DNA of 64,000 nucleotides from Hymenobacter negativus (GTDB lineage: Bacteria > Bacteroidota > Bacteroidia > Cytophagales > Hymenobacteraceae): contig NZ_JAEDAE010000008.1 of the NCBI RefSeq assembly GCF_016056375.1, forward strand, positions 207,661-271,660, given 5' to 3'. The position numbers and the translations under genes were made by a program. This document shows, one piece after another, positions 49,574 to 58,268 of the stretch; positions within the stretch are counted from its first letter, which is position 1; each line of letters opens with the position of its first letter. The notes under the pieces are model-generated. The model did no database searches. It worked only from the letters and a program-made list of their open reading frames with translations, and had not been told where the DNA came from.

Positions 49574-50887
49574 ATGAAAGTTAGAAATCAGACCCAGAAT
49601 AAGGTAAACGTCATCACCCTCGGCTGCTCGAAGAACATCGTGGACTCGGAAGTCCTGATGGGCCAGTTGCAGGCCAACCAGTTCGATGTGACGCACGAGG
49701 CCGAGAAATCGGACGCCAACATCGTCATCATCAACACCTGCGGCTTCATCGACAACGCCAAGCAGGAAAGCATCGACACCATTCTGCGCTACGCCGACGA
49801 AAAAGAAGCCGGCCGCCTCGAAAAGCTCTACGTAACGGGCTGCCTCTCGCAGCGCTACAAAGACGAGCTGGAGGTGGAAATTCCGCAGGTGGATGCCTAT
49901 TTCGGCACCCTGGAGCTGCCCCAGATGCTGAAGACGCTGAACGCCGACTACAAGCACGAGCTGGTCGGCGAGCGCCTGATTACCACGCCCAAGCACTATG
50001 CCTACTTCAAAATCGCCGAGGGCTGCAACCGCCCCTGCTCGTTCTGCGCCATCCCGCTGATGCGCGGCAAGCACGTGGACCGGCCCATTGAGGACCTGGT
50101 GAAGGAAGCCAAGCGCCTGGCCGGCATGGGCACCAAAGAGCTGATTCTCATCGCTCAGGACCTGACCTACTACGGACTGCAGCACTACGGCGAGCGCAAG
50201 CTGGCCGACCTGCTGCGCAACCTGTCCGACGTGAACGGCATCGACTGGATTCGCCTGCAGTACGCCTACCCCTCGCAATTCCCGCTGGATGCGCTGGACG
50301 TGATGGCCGAGCGCGAAAACATTTGCAAATACCTGGATATGCCCTTGCAGCACGGCTCCGACAACATGCTAAAAACCATGCGCCGGGGCATCACCAAGCG
50401 CCGCACCATCGAGCTGGTGGACACCATTCGGCAGCGCGTGCCGGGCATTGCGCTGCGCACCACGCTCATCAGCGGCCACCCCGGCGAAACCGAACAGGAC
50501 TTCCAGGAAATGTATGATTTCGTGGAGCAGACGCGCTTCGAGCGCCTGGGCATCTTCACCTACTCGCACGAGGAAAACACCCACTCGCACACCCTCGTGG
50601 ACGACGTGCCGGCCGAGCTGAAGCAGGAGCGCGCCGACGCCATCATGGAGCTGCAGCAGGGCATTTCGATGGAGCTGAACGAGGCCCGCGTGGGCCAGAC
50701 CTACAAGGTGCTGTTCGACCGCAAGGAGAGTGGCCACTTCGTGGGCCGTACCGAATTTGACTCGCCCGAGGTGGACAACGAAGTGCTGGTGCCGGTGGAA
50801 AAGGACACGTTTGTGCGTCTGGGCGACTTCGCGAATGTGAAGATTGACTCGGCTTCGGATTTCGACCTGTACGGCCACCTGGTGTAG
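49574..50887 (+). CDS. rimO: Ribosomal protein S12 methylthiotransferase
   Basis: A radical SAM enzyme that adds a methylthio group to the conserved aspartate of ribosomal protein S12. The 437-residue protein has the N-terminal UPF0004 domain (VITLGCSKNIVDSE, IVIINTCGFID, VTGCLSQRYKDEL), the radical SAM motif CNRPCSFC (Cys151, 155, 158) and a C-terminal TRAM domain. Its TAG stop codon (50885-50887) is part of the GTAGAGACGC repeat that follows. Downstream genes appear unrelated. Confidence 0.97.
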   Translation: MKVRNQTQNKVNVITLGCSKNIVDSEVLMGQLQANQFDVTHEAEKSDANIVIINTCGFIDNAKQESIDTILRYADEKEAGRLEKLYVTGCLSQRYKDELEVEIPQVDAYFGTLELPQMLKTLNADYKHELVGERLITTPKHYAYFKIAEGCNRPCSFCAIPLMRGKHVDRPIEDLVKEAKRLAGMGTKELILIAQDLTYYGLQHYGERKLADLLRNLSDVNGIDWIRLQYAYPSQFPLDALDVMAERENICKYLDMPLQHGSDNMLKTMRRGITKRRTIELVDTIRQRVPGIALRTTLISGHPGETEQDFQEMYDFVEQTRFERLGIFTYSHEENTHSHTLVDDVPAELKQERADAIMELQQGISMELNEARVGQTYKVLFDRKESGHFVGRTEFDSPEVDNEVLVPVEKDTFVRLGDFANVKIDSASDFDLYGHLV

Positions 50888-50967
50888 AGACGCATACTTG
50901 CGTCTCGTCGTCTAGACCAATTCACCGGTTATCGCTCAACGACGAGATGCAAATATGCGTCTCTACC
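50884..50967. repeat. Nested-hairpin repeat, GTAGAGACGC type, copy 2
   Basis: Left arm from 50884 (GTAGAGACGCATAC, TTGCGTCTCGTCGT) and right arm 50940-50967 are reverse complements at 26 of 28 positions; each arm is itself a hairpin. It supplies the rimO stop codon and an ATG (50955) that falsely extends the next gene. Confidence 0.92.
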
Positions 50968-50975
50968 TCCCCCGC

Positions 50976-51788
50976 ATGAAAGCCCGCCTCAACCAGCAGG
51001 ACATCGAGTACCGCGTGGAGGGCCCCGCCAGCCCCGGCGCGGCCGAAATCCTGCTGGCCAATGACGTCGACCTGACGGCCACGCAGCCCTGGGCGGCGGC
51101 CGGCTACACGGTGGCGCCCTGGCTCACGCCGGCCGAAAATGCCACTCTGCGCGAAGGCCTGATTGAGCTGGTACGCACGGCCGTGCGCAATGCGGGGTTT
51201 GATATTCCGGCCGACTGGCCCGTGACCGAATACCACCGGCTGGTTGGCGACGACGATGCCCGCCACCTGGCCGTGGTGCAGCAAACCACCACCTGCCCGC
51301 TCGCAGCCCTGCCCCTGCCGGTGGCCACGCTCGAAGCGCGGGTGGCTGAGCTCTGCGGCCGGCCCATCAGTGCCCATAACCCGGCGCTGGGCCGGGCGCA
51401 GTTTCACCTGCGCATTGTGCGGCCCCGGCGCTCCGACAACAACCCGCTGCACCGCGACGTGTGGCTGGACCGGCTGCGCAATGGCATCAACATTTACTTC
51501 CCGCTGGCGGGCAGCACCGCCGATTCGTCGCTGGCGCTGCTGCCCGGCTCGCACTGGTGGCCCGAAGACCAGCTGACGCGCACCCACGCCGGGGCCGTGT
51601 ACAACGGCGCGCAGTACAGCGTGCCTGGCGTGGTGGCCTCGGCCCAGCCGCTGCACCTGCTGCGTCCCAACCCGGGGCCGGAGGAGGTCATGATTTTCTC
51701 GCCTTACCTGCTACACGGCGGGGCCGTGAATTTGAATGAGGACGCCACGCGTCTTTCGCTGGAAATGCGGTTTTGGGCGGCTGAATAA
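50976..51788 (+). CDS. Phytanoyl-CoA dioxygenase-like 2OG/Fe(II) oxygenase
   Basis: A 270-residue protein. The iron ligands appear as His159-x-Asp161 (HRDVW) and a distal His (His247 in YLLHGGAVN), with the LSLEMRF strand supplying the usual basic residue. Family members hydroxylate small molecules using 2-oxoglutarate and O2; the substrate is unknown. ATG 50976 is preferred to ATG 50955, which lies inside the upstream repeat. It starts soon after rimO on the same strand but across the repeat. Confidence 0.85.
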   Translation: MKARLNQQDIEYRVEGPASPGAAEILLANDVDLTATQPWAAAGYTVAPWLTPAENATLREGLIELVRTAVRNAGFDIPADWPVTEYHRLVGDDDARHLAVVQQTTTCPLAALPLPVATLEARVAELCGRPISAHNPALGRAQFHLRIVRPRRSDNNPLHRDVWLDRLRNGINIYFPLAGSTADSSLALLPGSHWWPEDQLTRTHAGAVYNGAQYSVPGVVASAQPLHLLRPNPGPEEVMIFSPYLLHGGAVNLNEDATRLSLEMRFWAAE

Positions 51789-51885
51789 GCGTGGGGTTTA
51801 ACTTTTCGGCCGGGGCCGGGTTTTGTGCGGACTTTTGCCATTGGCCCGGGTTCATACCGAACCCGGCCTTGCTCGTATTCCCCTC

Positions 51886-53487
51886 ATGCCTACTCGCTGT
51901 ACCACACTGCCCTACGCCGAAACCGGCGCATTCTCGGGCCTGCTGACCGATTACATTGCCCAAAACCCGGCCCTGGCGCCGTTTTACCACCGCTTTCCGG
52001 CGCTGGAAAACTTCGCCGCCCAGATTGAAGAGAAGAAGGCCAGTTACTCGCCCGAAGCCCGCAAGCGGCTGGTGGCCGCCCTGCGCGACCAATATGGCTT
52101 GGCCCCCGAGCCGGAGCCAGCCATCGAAGCCAACCTGCTGCTGCTGGCCGAGCCCACCACCTTCACCGTGACGACGGGGCACCAGCTCAACCTGCTCACG
52201 GGGCCGCTGTATTTCATCTATAAAATTGTGTCGGCCATCAAGCTGAGCCGGGAGTTGAAGGCGAAATACCCGCAATACGATTTCGTGCCGGTGTACTGGA
52301 TGGCCACCGAGGACCATGACTTTGCCGAAATCAACCACTTCTCGCTTTTCGGCAAAACCTATGCCTGGGACGCGGCCGGCACCGGCGGCCCGGTGGGCCG
52401 CCTCCCGCTCGACGGTCTCAGCGAGCAGCTGCTGAGCCAGCTACCGCCTGAGGTACCGGCCGCTTTCCATAAGGCTTATTCCGAATCGAAAACGCTGGCC
52501 GAAGCCACTCGCAAGCTGGCTGATTCCCTCTTCGGCGAGTTCGGCCTGGTGACACTGGACGCCGACCGCCCGGCCCTGAAACAGGCTCTGGTACCGCTGC
52601 TGGAAAAGGAAATTGGAACGCACGCCTCAAATGCCGCCGTGCAGGCCACCAACGCCCGCCTGACCGCCGCGGGCTACAAGCCGCAGGTGTATTCGCGGCC
52701 CGTGAACCTGTTTTTCATCACCGACGAAGGCAAGCGCGAGCGCCTGGAACCCGACGCCAGCGGGGCCGACTGCGTGGAAGTGACCATCCGCAACACCGCG
52801 AAATGCCACAGCCAGGCCGAATTGCTGGCCCTGGCGAAGGCACACCCCGAGCAGTTCAGCCCCAACGTGGTGCTGCGGCCGGTGTACCAGGAAATTCTGC
52901 TGCCTAACCTGGTGTACATCGGCGGCGGGGCCGAGGTGGCATACTGGTTCCAGCTGAAGGAGGTATTTGCGGCGTTTGGCGTGCCGTTTCCCATTGTGCT
53001 GCCGCGCAATTCGGCCGAGTACATCAGCCGGGCCAACGCGGGCAAGCTCAAGAAGCTGGGGCTGACTACGCACGAAATTTTCCGGCCGCTGCCGGAGCTG
53101 AAGAAGCAGGTGGGCGCGGCCCTCGGCCAGGAAGAAATCAGCCTGAAAGAGCAGCAGCAGGCCCTGGCCGCATCGTTCCAGCAGGTGCAGGACCTGGCCC
53201 AGCGCCTCGACCCCACCCTGGTAAAAACCGTGGCCGCCGAGGCCCAGAAAGCCGCCGCCGGCCTCGCCGGCCTCGAAAAGCGCCTGAGCAAGGCGGCGGA
53301 AATGAAGCACGAAACCGCCTACACCCAGCTGGCTGCCCTCAAGGACAAGCTATTCCCCGGCGGCGGCTTGCAGGAACGCAGCGAGAACGTGCTCAGCATC
53401 CTGATTAATAACCCCGGCTTTATCGGGCAGCTCATTGAGGCGTTTGAGCCGCTGGCGCTGGAGTTCACGGTGCTGGAGGAGGAATAA
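51886..53487 (+). CDS. bshC: Bacillithiol synthase, cysteine-adding enzyme
   Basis: BshC joins cysteine to glucosaminyl-malate, the last step of bacillithiol synthesis. The 533-residue protein shows TVTTGHQLNLLTGPLYFIYK split across conserved blocks, VYWMATEDHDFAEINH, and a C-terminal coiled coil (around EISLKEQQQALAASFQQVQ). ATG 51886 fits the family N-terminus; the frame from 51823 is longer but lacks similarity. With the YtxJ protein at 37216, it shows a bacillithiol-based redox buffer. bshA and bshB are not in the window. Confidence 0.95.
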   Translation: MPTRCTTLPYAETGAFSGLLTDYIAQNPALAPFYHRFPALENFAAQIEEKKASYSPEARKRLVAALRDQYGLAPEPEPAIEANLLLLAEPTTFTVTTGHQLNLLTGPLYFIYKIVSAIKLSRELKAKYPQYDFVPVYWMATEDHDFAEINHFSLFGKTYAWDAAGTGGPVGRLPLDGLSEQLLSQLPPEVPAAFHKAYSESKTLAEATRKLADSLFGEFGLVTLDADRPALKQALVPLLEKEIGTHASNAAVQATNARLTAAGYKPQVYSRPVNLFFITDEGKRERLEPDASGADCVEVTIRNTAKCHSQAELLALAKAHPEQFSPNVVLRPVYQEILLPNLVYIGGGAEVAYWFQLKEVFAAFGVPFPIVLPRNSAEYISRANAGKLKKLGLTTHEIFRPLPELKKQVGAALGQEEISLKEQQQALAASFQQVQDLAQRLDPTLVKTVAAEAQKAAAGLAGLEKRLSKAAEMKHETAYTQLAALKDKLFPGGGLQERSENVLSILINNPGFIGQLIEAFEPLALEFTVLEEE

Positions 53488-53523
53488 GTATTTTTGAAGC
53501 TAATCATTCATTAGGCTTCTGCT

Positions 53524-54513
53524 GTGAGATTTTTGCGGCCACTTCCTGCATTCTTTGGACCAACGGCGGCCGTGCCGGGCATCAGCGGTAAGTGGATAGG
53601 GAGGCTGGCTGCCATTGGCGGCATGGTGCTGGGCGTGGTACGCCCGGCAACCGCCCAGGCCAGCTATACAGGGCAGCTCGGTGGGGCTCGCGTTGAAATG
53701 TTGTTGGAACAAATTATTCTCCCGCGGGGAATAGGCGTGTACCTCTACTCAAAAGTCGGGACCCCTATCGTACTGAATAGCAACATACGCCACGGAGCTC
53801 TCGTCTTGACGGAGTACACTGCCGACCGCCCGATTACGCAGCAAACCCTCTTCAAAACCAAGTACAAGCCGACCGCCACATTCACCATTCCGGCCTTTTC
53901 GTTTAGCACCCCGGTACTGCACGGAACCTGGCGCAGCCTGACCACAAAACGGCAGCTTCCCCTAACGCTGACGCTAACAACCGGCCCCGATGATGCGGGT
54001 ACGGCAGCGGCGCCGCCCACCGCGCTGCAAATGGATGCCGCACCAGATTATTATTTTAAAACGCTGCTGACAGGCAAAAGCAACGACCCGGCGACCCGGG
54101 TGAAAGCCGTGCAAGTCATTGAAAAGAAAACCAACCGCATAATTCAGCAATTTCCGGTCAACTGCCGGGCCATTGGGTCGCACAACGTATCAGTTGACGA
54201 TTACAACTTCGACGGGTTGCTGGACTTCTCCATTTACGAGGATGACGCGGAAACACCGGATTTGGCTTCGTTTGGCTACAACAACAGCACGAGTCAGTAT
54301 TTTTTGTACGACCCTGCTGCCAAGCAATTCATTGCGAGTGGTTTTCAGGGAATCGGCCTCACCTTCGATGCCAAGAAGAAGCGAGTATATAAATACACAC
54401 CAACTAACACTTACGGAGTCGTAACTGAAGCGGAATACCGCGTGGTAAATAATCACCTCGTGCTGATAGGTAAGCGCACCTTCGAACGGTATCCACATCT
54501 CAAGGACTTGTAG
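53524..54513 (+). CDS. Secreted protein, XAC2610-like
   Basis: A 329-residue protein with a GTG start and a signal-like region (RLAAIGGMVLGVVRPATAQ). The C-terminal half contains VSVDDYNFDGLLDFSIYED and YFLYDPAAKQF, resembling XAC2610-type proteins with their EF-hand-like aspartates. Function unknown. The region has lower GC and more AT-rich codons than its neighbours, suggesting a different history. It starts shortly after bshC and ends 28 bases before the 5-FTHF cyclo-ligase gene. Confidence 0.75.
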   Translation: MRFLRPLPAFFGPTAAVPGISGKWIGRLAAIGGMVLGVVRPATAQASYTGQLGGARVEMLLEQIILPRGIGVYLYSKVGTPIVLNSNIRHGALVLTEYTADRPITQQTLFKTKYKPTATFTIPAFSFSTPVLHGTWRSLTTKRQLPLTLTLTTGPDDAGTAAAPPTALQMDAAPDYYFKTLLTGKSNDPATRVKAVQVIEKKTNRIIQQFPVNCRAIGSHNVSVDDYNFDGLLDFSIYEDDAETPDLASFGYNNSTSQYFLYDPAAKQFIASGFQGIGLTFDAKKKRVYKYTPTNTYGVVTEAEYRVVNNHLVLIGKRTFERYPHLKDL

Positions 54514-54541
54514 TCAGCGAGCGTCGCGCCTGCAAATAGCC

Positions 54542-55132
54542 ATGTCCACCACCAAAGTCACTTTCCGCCGCGCCGCCCTTGCCCGTCGCCTGGCCCTGCC
54601 GGCCGCCGAAGTCGCCCAACGCAGCCAGCAATTGTGCGAGCAACTCTTCCAGTATTTCCCGGTGGCGCAGTGGCGCTGGCTGCACCTGTTTCTGCCGCTG
54701 GCCCGGCGCAATGAGCCGGATACGTGGCCGATTATCCACCGCATCTGGACTGAAAAGCTGCCGGTGCGACTGGCCGCGCCCGTAGTGCAGGCCGATGGTA
54801 TTTCGCTGCGCCACTATGAATTGACGCCGGCCACGCCGCTACAGTCCAGCCGCTGGGGCATCCCGGAGCCCGCCGCAATAGCTGATACGGAAGTGCCCAC
54901 CATTGCTTTCGATGCCGTGCTGGTGCCGCTGCTGGCCGTGGACCGCGCCGGCCACCGCATAGGTTACGGGGGAGGATTTTACGACCGATTTCTGGCCCAG
55001 TGCCGGCCGGATACGCAGTTCATCGGCTTGAATGTGCTAGATGAGCCCCCCGTGGCCGCCATTCCCGATGTACTGCCCACCGATGTGCCGCTCACGGCCT
55101 GTATCACGCCGGGCGGCGTGTGGCGGTTTTGA
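54542..55132 (+). CDS. 5-formyltetrahydrofolate cyclo-ligase
   Basis: This enzyme converts 5-formyl-THF to 5,10-methenyl-THF using ATP. The 196-residue protein has the N-terminal basic stretch (TFRRAALARRLALP), WGIPEP, LVPLLAVDRAGHRIGYGGGF and YDRFL motifs of the family, and normal length. It lies between two unrelated genes and shows no operon link. An AT-rich palindromic stretch follows. Confidence 0.94.
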   Translation: MSTTKVTFRRAALARRLALPAAEVAQRSQQLCEQLFQYFPVAQWRWLHLFLPLARRNEPDTWPIIHRIWTEKLPVRLAAPVVQADGISLRHYELTPATPLQSSRWGIPEPAAIADTEVPTIAFDAVLVPLLAVDRAGHRIGYGGGFYDRFLAQCRPDTQFIGLNVLDEPPVAAIPDVLPTDVPLTACITPGGVWRF

Positions 55133-55176
55133 GGCATCCGGCAAAAACGCAGTATTAATCTATTTATTATACGGAT

Positions 55177-55207
55177 TGAGAATAAATTATTATTCATAAT
55201 ATTCTCA
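55177..55207. promoter_or_regulatory. AT-rich palindromic site upstream of the TonB-family gene
   Basis: TGAGAATA (55177-55184) and TATTCTCA (55200-55207) form an exact 8-base inverted pair around AT-rich sequence, in a region (55150-55215) far more AT-rich than the window. It may be a regulator site; metal regulators are one idea, not proven. Confidence 0.45.
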
Positions 55208-55239
55208 CAATAAGGCAATAATGCGCTGCGTTGGCCGGG

Positions 55240-55247
55240 TATCTTTC
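55240..55247 (+). promoter_or_regulatory. Possible -7 box for the TonB-family gene
   Basis: TATCTTTC, one base off TAnnTTTG, 19 bases before ATG 55267. Confidence 0.45.
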
Positions 55248-55266
55248 ACCTAATATCCGCCACATT

Positions 55267-56112
55267 ATGATGACCAATGCCCAGCTGGCCACGGCCAGCC
55301 TCGACGACATCGTGTTCGATGGTCGCAACCGCCACTACGGGGCCTACGAGCTTCGGGCCCTCTACCAGCGCCACATGACGCGGGCGTTGATTATTGCCAC
55401 GGCTATGCTGGCGCTGCTGCTGGTGTTTCCGCTGCTGGCGCAGCTGCTGAAGGAGGACGTGGTAGTAGCGCCGACTGATGCTGACAAAGGCAAGGTGACG
55501 CTCATTGCGCCGCCGCTAGCACCTGAAAAGGTGATTACGCCACCTCCGATAACCGCACCGCCCAAGTCAGTGCTGCCGGCTGCTCCTGTCCAACATCTGG
55601 CCACTACGCGTTTCACCGAAATGAAAGTTGCGCCCGATGACCAAGCAACGGAAGATGTACCAGACCATAAGCTATTGGAAAATAGCACAATTTCCGCCGT
55701 CACCACCCCTGGCGAGAATTCGACAGCCGACCTGGGGCCCCTGACCGACAACAGCGGACCCAAAGAAATAGGAAGTGATGTAGTAAAAGAATCCGCTTAT
55801 TTCTACGTGGAGCAGATGCCGGAACTGCCGGGCGGTGGCGGCCAGAAAGCCATTGTAGCAGCTATTCAGAAGGCCGTGAAATACCCGGCATCGGCCCTTA
55901 GCAATCAGGTTGAGGGGAAGATATACGTCAGCTTCGTGGTGAATTCCGTGGGCGACGTTTCTGATGTAAAGGTGGTAAAAGGCTTAGGCTATGGGCTTGA
56001 TGAAGAAACCATCCGTGCAGTAAAAACCCTGCCCCGATTCACCCCTGGCAAGCAAAACGGCCGGGCCGTCAGCGTGGCTTATACCGTGCCTATTAGTTTC
56101 AAAATTCAGTAA
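55267..56112 (+). CDS. TonB-family energy-transducer protein
   Basis: A 281-residue inner-membrane protein. A short cytoplasmic N-terminus (TASLDDIVFDGRNRHYGAYEL) precedes one membrane helix (LIIATAMLALLLVFPLLAQLL), a Pro-rich periplasmic linker (APEKVITPPPITAPP), and a TonB C-terminal domain (AIQKAVKYPASALSNQVEGK, YVSFVVNSVGDVSDVKVVKG, PRFTPGKQNGRAV). It probably powers an outer-membrane TonB-dependent transporter or similar process. No ExbB/ExbD partner is adjacent. An AT-rich palindrome lies upstream and a terminator downstream. Confidence 0.92.
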   Translation: MMTNAQLATASLDDIVFDGRNRHYGAYELRALYQRHMTRALIIATAMLALLLVFPLLAQLLKEDVVVAPTDADKGKVTLIAPPLAPEKVITPPPITAPPKSVLPAAPVQHLATTRFTEMKVAPDDQATEDVPDHKLLENSTISAVTTPGENSTADLGPLTDNSGPKEIGSDVVKESAYFYVEQMPELPGGGGQKAIVAAIQKAVKYPASALSNQVEGKIYVSFVVNSVGDVSDVKVVKGLGYGLDEETIRAVKTLPRFTPGKQNGRAVSVAYTVPISFKIQ

Positions 56113-56133
56113 ATCAGTTCAGCCCTCTGAACC

Positions 56134-56172
56134 AAAAAGCCCGCCGTGCAAACGCAGCACGGCGGGCTTTTT
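56134..56172. terminator. Bidirectional terminator
   Basis: AAAAAGCCCGCCGTGC and GCACGGCGGGCTTTTT form a perfect stem; serves both convergent genes. Confidence 0.92.
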
Positions 56173-56178
56173 GCGTCA

Positions 56179-56730
56179 TTACTTCGTCGCCGCGTCCACG
56201 CTCGTAATGCGGGCCTGGCCCCACGGCGCGATGCTGACACGCACCCGCAGCGGATGCAGGCGGCCGGCTTTTTCGAGGCGCAGGCCACTGCCTTCGGGCA
56301 CATAGTAGCGCTCCAGGTTGAAGCGCAGGGCGAATGAGCCCCGGTACACATCCGTGACCCAGCCGCGCAACACCGCCTGTCCTGCGCCAGCCTTAGGCGC
56401 TTGCGGATACACGCCCACGGCCGTGCTGAGGCTGTCGGCCCCCGTGGCTAGCAGCACGAACACGGCCTGCCGACGTTGGGGCGCCCCGGAGCCGTGCCAG
56501 GCGCTCAGGGGGGTGGCACTGATGGCGTAGTGCAGGCGTACAAAGTCGCCGTAGAGCAAATCCTTGGGGTCGATGGGCGTGGTGGCTAGGATTACCCGCT
56601 GGCCCAGGGCCGTGGTGGCGTAGCCCGCGCCGGCCACGCCCAGCACGTAGAGCACCTGCGCGGCCACCAGCGCCCGCAGCAGCGGGCGGCGGCGCGCCGG
56701 GGCCGAAAACCAGGAGAGCAGGTCGGTCAC
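56179..56730 (-). CDS. GDYXXLXY-domain membrane-associated protein
   Basis: A 183-residue protein with one N-terminal membrane helix (LRALVAAQVLYVLGVAGAG) and the motif YGDFVRLHY, which matches the GDYxxLxY signature with Phe for Tyr. Such proteins are often encoded beside DUF2157 membrane proteins, as here. The start is GTG at 56730, directly after repeat-derived bases. Function unknown; the pair probably acts together in the envelope. Confidence 0.85.
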   Translation of the reverse strand: MTDLLSWFSAPARRRPLLRALVAAQVLYVLGVAGAGYATTALGQRVILATTPIDPKDLLYGDFVRLHYAISATPLSAWHGSGAPQRRQAVFVLLATGADSLSTAVGVYPQAPKAGAGQAVLRGWVTDVYRGSFALRFNLERYYVPEGSGLRLEKAGRLHPLRVRVSIAPWGQARITSVDAATK

Positions 56731-56733
56731 GTT

Positions 56734-56752
56734 AATTATGAGTTATGAGTTG
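56734..56752. repeat. Half-copy of the ATTATGA word repeat
   Basis: AATTATGAGTTATGAGTT (56734-56751), like the arms at 35584 but without an opposite arm. It encodes the last residues (THNS) and stop of the DUF2157 gene and ends just before the GDYXXLXY start. Confidence 0.7.
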
Positions 56753-58022
56753 GCTCGGGGGCTTCAGGTGCGGCAGCTGATGTTGGCGGCGTGCCGGCCT
56801 GCTGGGCGACCAGTGGCGCAGCGGCAGCCAGCACCTGAGCATTGCGGCGGCGCAGGTACCAGCTCAGGCCCAGCAGCAGGACGCCGCCCAGCAGGAAAAA
56901 CAGCGACTTATCCATGAAGCCCCAGGTGAGCTTGAAATAGGCCACCGCCGTAGCGGCCACAAACAGCACCGCGCCAATGGTAAGCTGCTCGGGGTCATGC
57001 TCGCGGTTGGCGCGGGCCAGCACCGAGCCGGCGTGGGCATACAGCACCACCAGTGTAGCCACGGCCAACGACAGCCCGCCCGAGAGGTAAAACCCCGGCA
57101 GCAGCAACAGCCACTCAGGCAGTGTACCGAGGCGGCCCCGCGCCCGCTTGCCGGCCACCGACACGGCCAGCACCGCCACCAACGCTGCCAGGTAGGGCAG
57201 CAGCGGCGGCCGCAGGATGTTGGCATAGGCGTCGGCCTCACCAAAAATGGCCAGCCCGAACATGAACAGATACGCCGCTACCAACGAGGGCACCTGCAGG
57301 GCCCGCCCGCCGGCGCGGTTGGGCTGCCAGTCGCCGGCTGCGTAGATGAGCATGGCCGGCACGAAAAACCAGGTGATTTTGGAATGCTGCACAATGATGA
57401 ACAGCCCCGCCTGCCACAGCAAGCCCACCGCCAGGACGGTGGCGCTCACGGTATCGGGCCGCCGCCACCAGTAGTAGCCCATGCCGCCCACCACCAGCCA
57501 GGCCGTGACGTAGCTGAAAATTCCCAGCGACTCGACGCAGTACGTCTGCACCGCTGCGCCGATGAGCACCGTGAGCAGCACCAGCAGCCGCGAGCCGTAC
57601 ACATAGCTCAGGGCGGTGCCGGCTATCACCCAGGCCAACAAGCCGCTGGCATCGTAGCCCACCAGCTGAAAAAGCTGGCTGGTGAGGATGATGCTGGCCC
57701 CGAATAGCAGCAGCCCAAGGCCGATGAGGCCGTGACCAAGGTCGGGGTTGCCACGGCGCAGGAAATAGGCCCCGGCGCTGTAGCTGCCCAGCAGACTGCC
57801 CAGCAGCAGCGCCAGCCGCAGGGCTGCGGGCAGGCCCTGCCAGTTGGCAGCCACCACGCTCAGGCCGCTCAGGCCCACCAGCACGCTGCCCAGGATGGGG
57901 AGCAGGCCCAGGGCGGGCGCTTCTTGCGGGTAGCGGGCCAGCAATTGCTGCCGCTGCGCCTCGCTAATGAGGCCATCGGTGACCCAGCCGGGGCTTTCGG
58001 TATCGAGAAATTTGCGGGACAT
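56736..58022 (-). CDS. DUF2157 multi-spanning membrane protein
   Basis: A 428-residue protein with an N-terminal helical DUF2157 region (LISEAQRQQLLARYPQEAP) and about ten or more membrane segments (for example LGLLPILGSVLVGLSGLSVVAANW). Its C-terminal four residues and stop codon come from a word repeat. ATG 58022 is supported by the family N-terminus and by a TACATTTC box upstream. It is followed by its usual partner, a GDYXXLXY protein, on the same strand. Confidence 0.9.
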   Translation of the reverse strand: MSRKFLDTESPGWVTDGLISEAQRQQLLARYPQEAPALGLLPILGSVLVGLSGLSVVAANWQGLPAALRLALLLGSLLGSYSAGAYFLRRGNPDLGHGLIGLGLLLFGASIILTSQLFQLVGYDASGLLAWVIAGTALSYVYGSRLLVLLTVLIGAAVQTYCVESLGIFSYVTAWLVVGGMGYYWWRRPDTVSATVLAVGLLWQAGLFIIVQHSKITWFFVPAMLIYAAGDWQPNRAGGRALQVPSLVAAYLFMFGLAIFGEADAYANILRPPLLPYLAALVAVLAVSVAGKRARGRLGTLPEWLLLLPGFYLSGGLSLAVATLVVLYAHAGSVLARANREHDPEQLTIGAVLFVAATAVAYFKLTWGFMDKSLFFLLGGVLLLGLSWYLRRRNAQVLAAAAPLVAQQAGTPPTSAAAPEAPEPTHNS

Positions 58023-58268
58023 GGCCGAAATGTAACGCCAAGTTTGGCCCTGAAACAGAGTGGCGGGGGGAGTAGCAGGGTTTGATGGTGGCAAAAGCAC
58101 CGGGCGAGAAATGCCAAACCGGCCGGCTCAACGGTAAAAACCTGGCTGAAGCTCATCGAAATTTTGCGTGGGTTCGCGGCTTTTTTGGGTTGATTGGCCA
58201 GATTCGGAGCGGCGGCAGAGACGTGAGGCGGGTTGTTTTGGGCATTCTTCACTCTCAAGCCCACGCTT

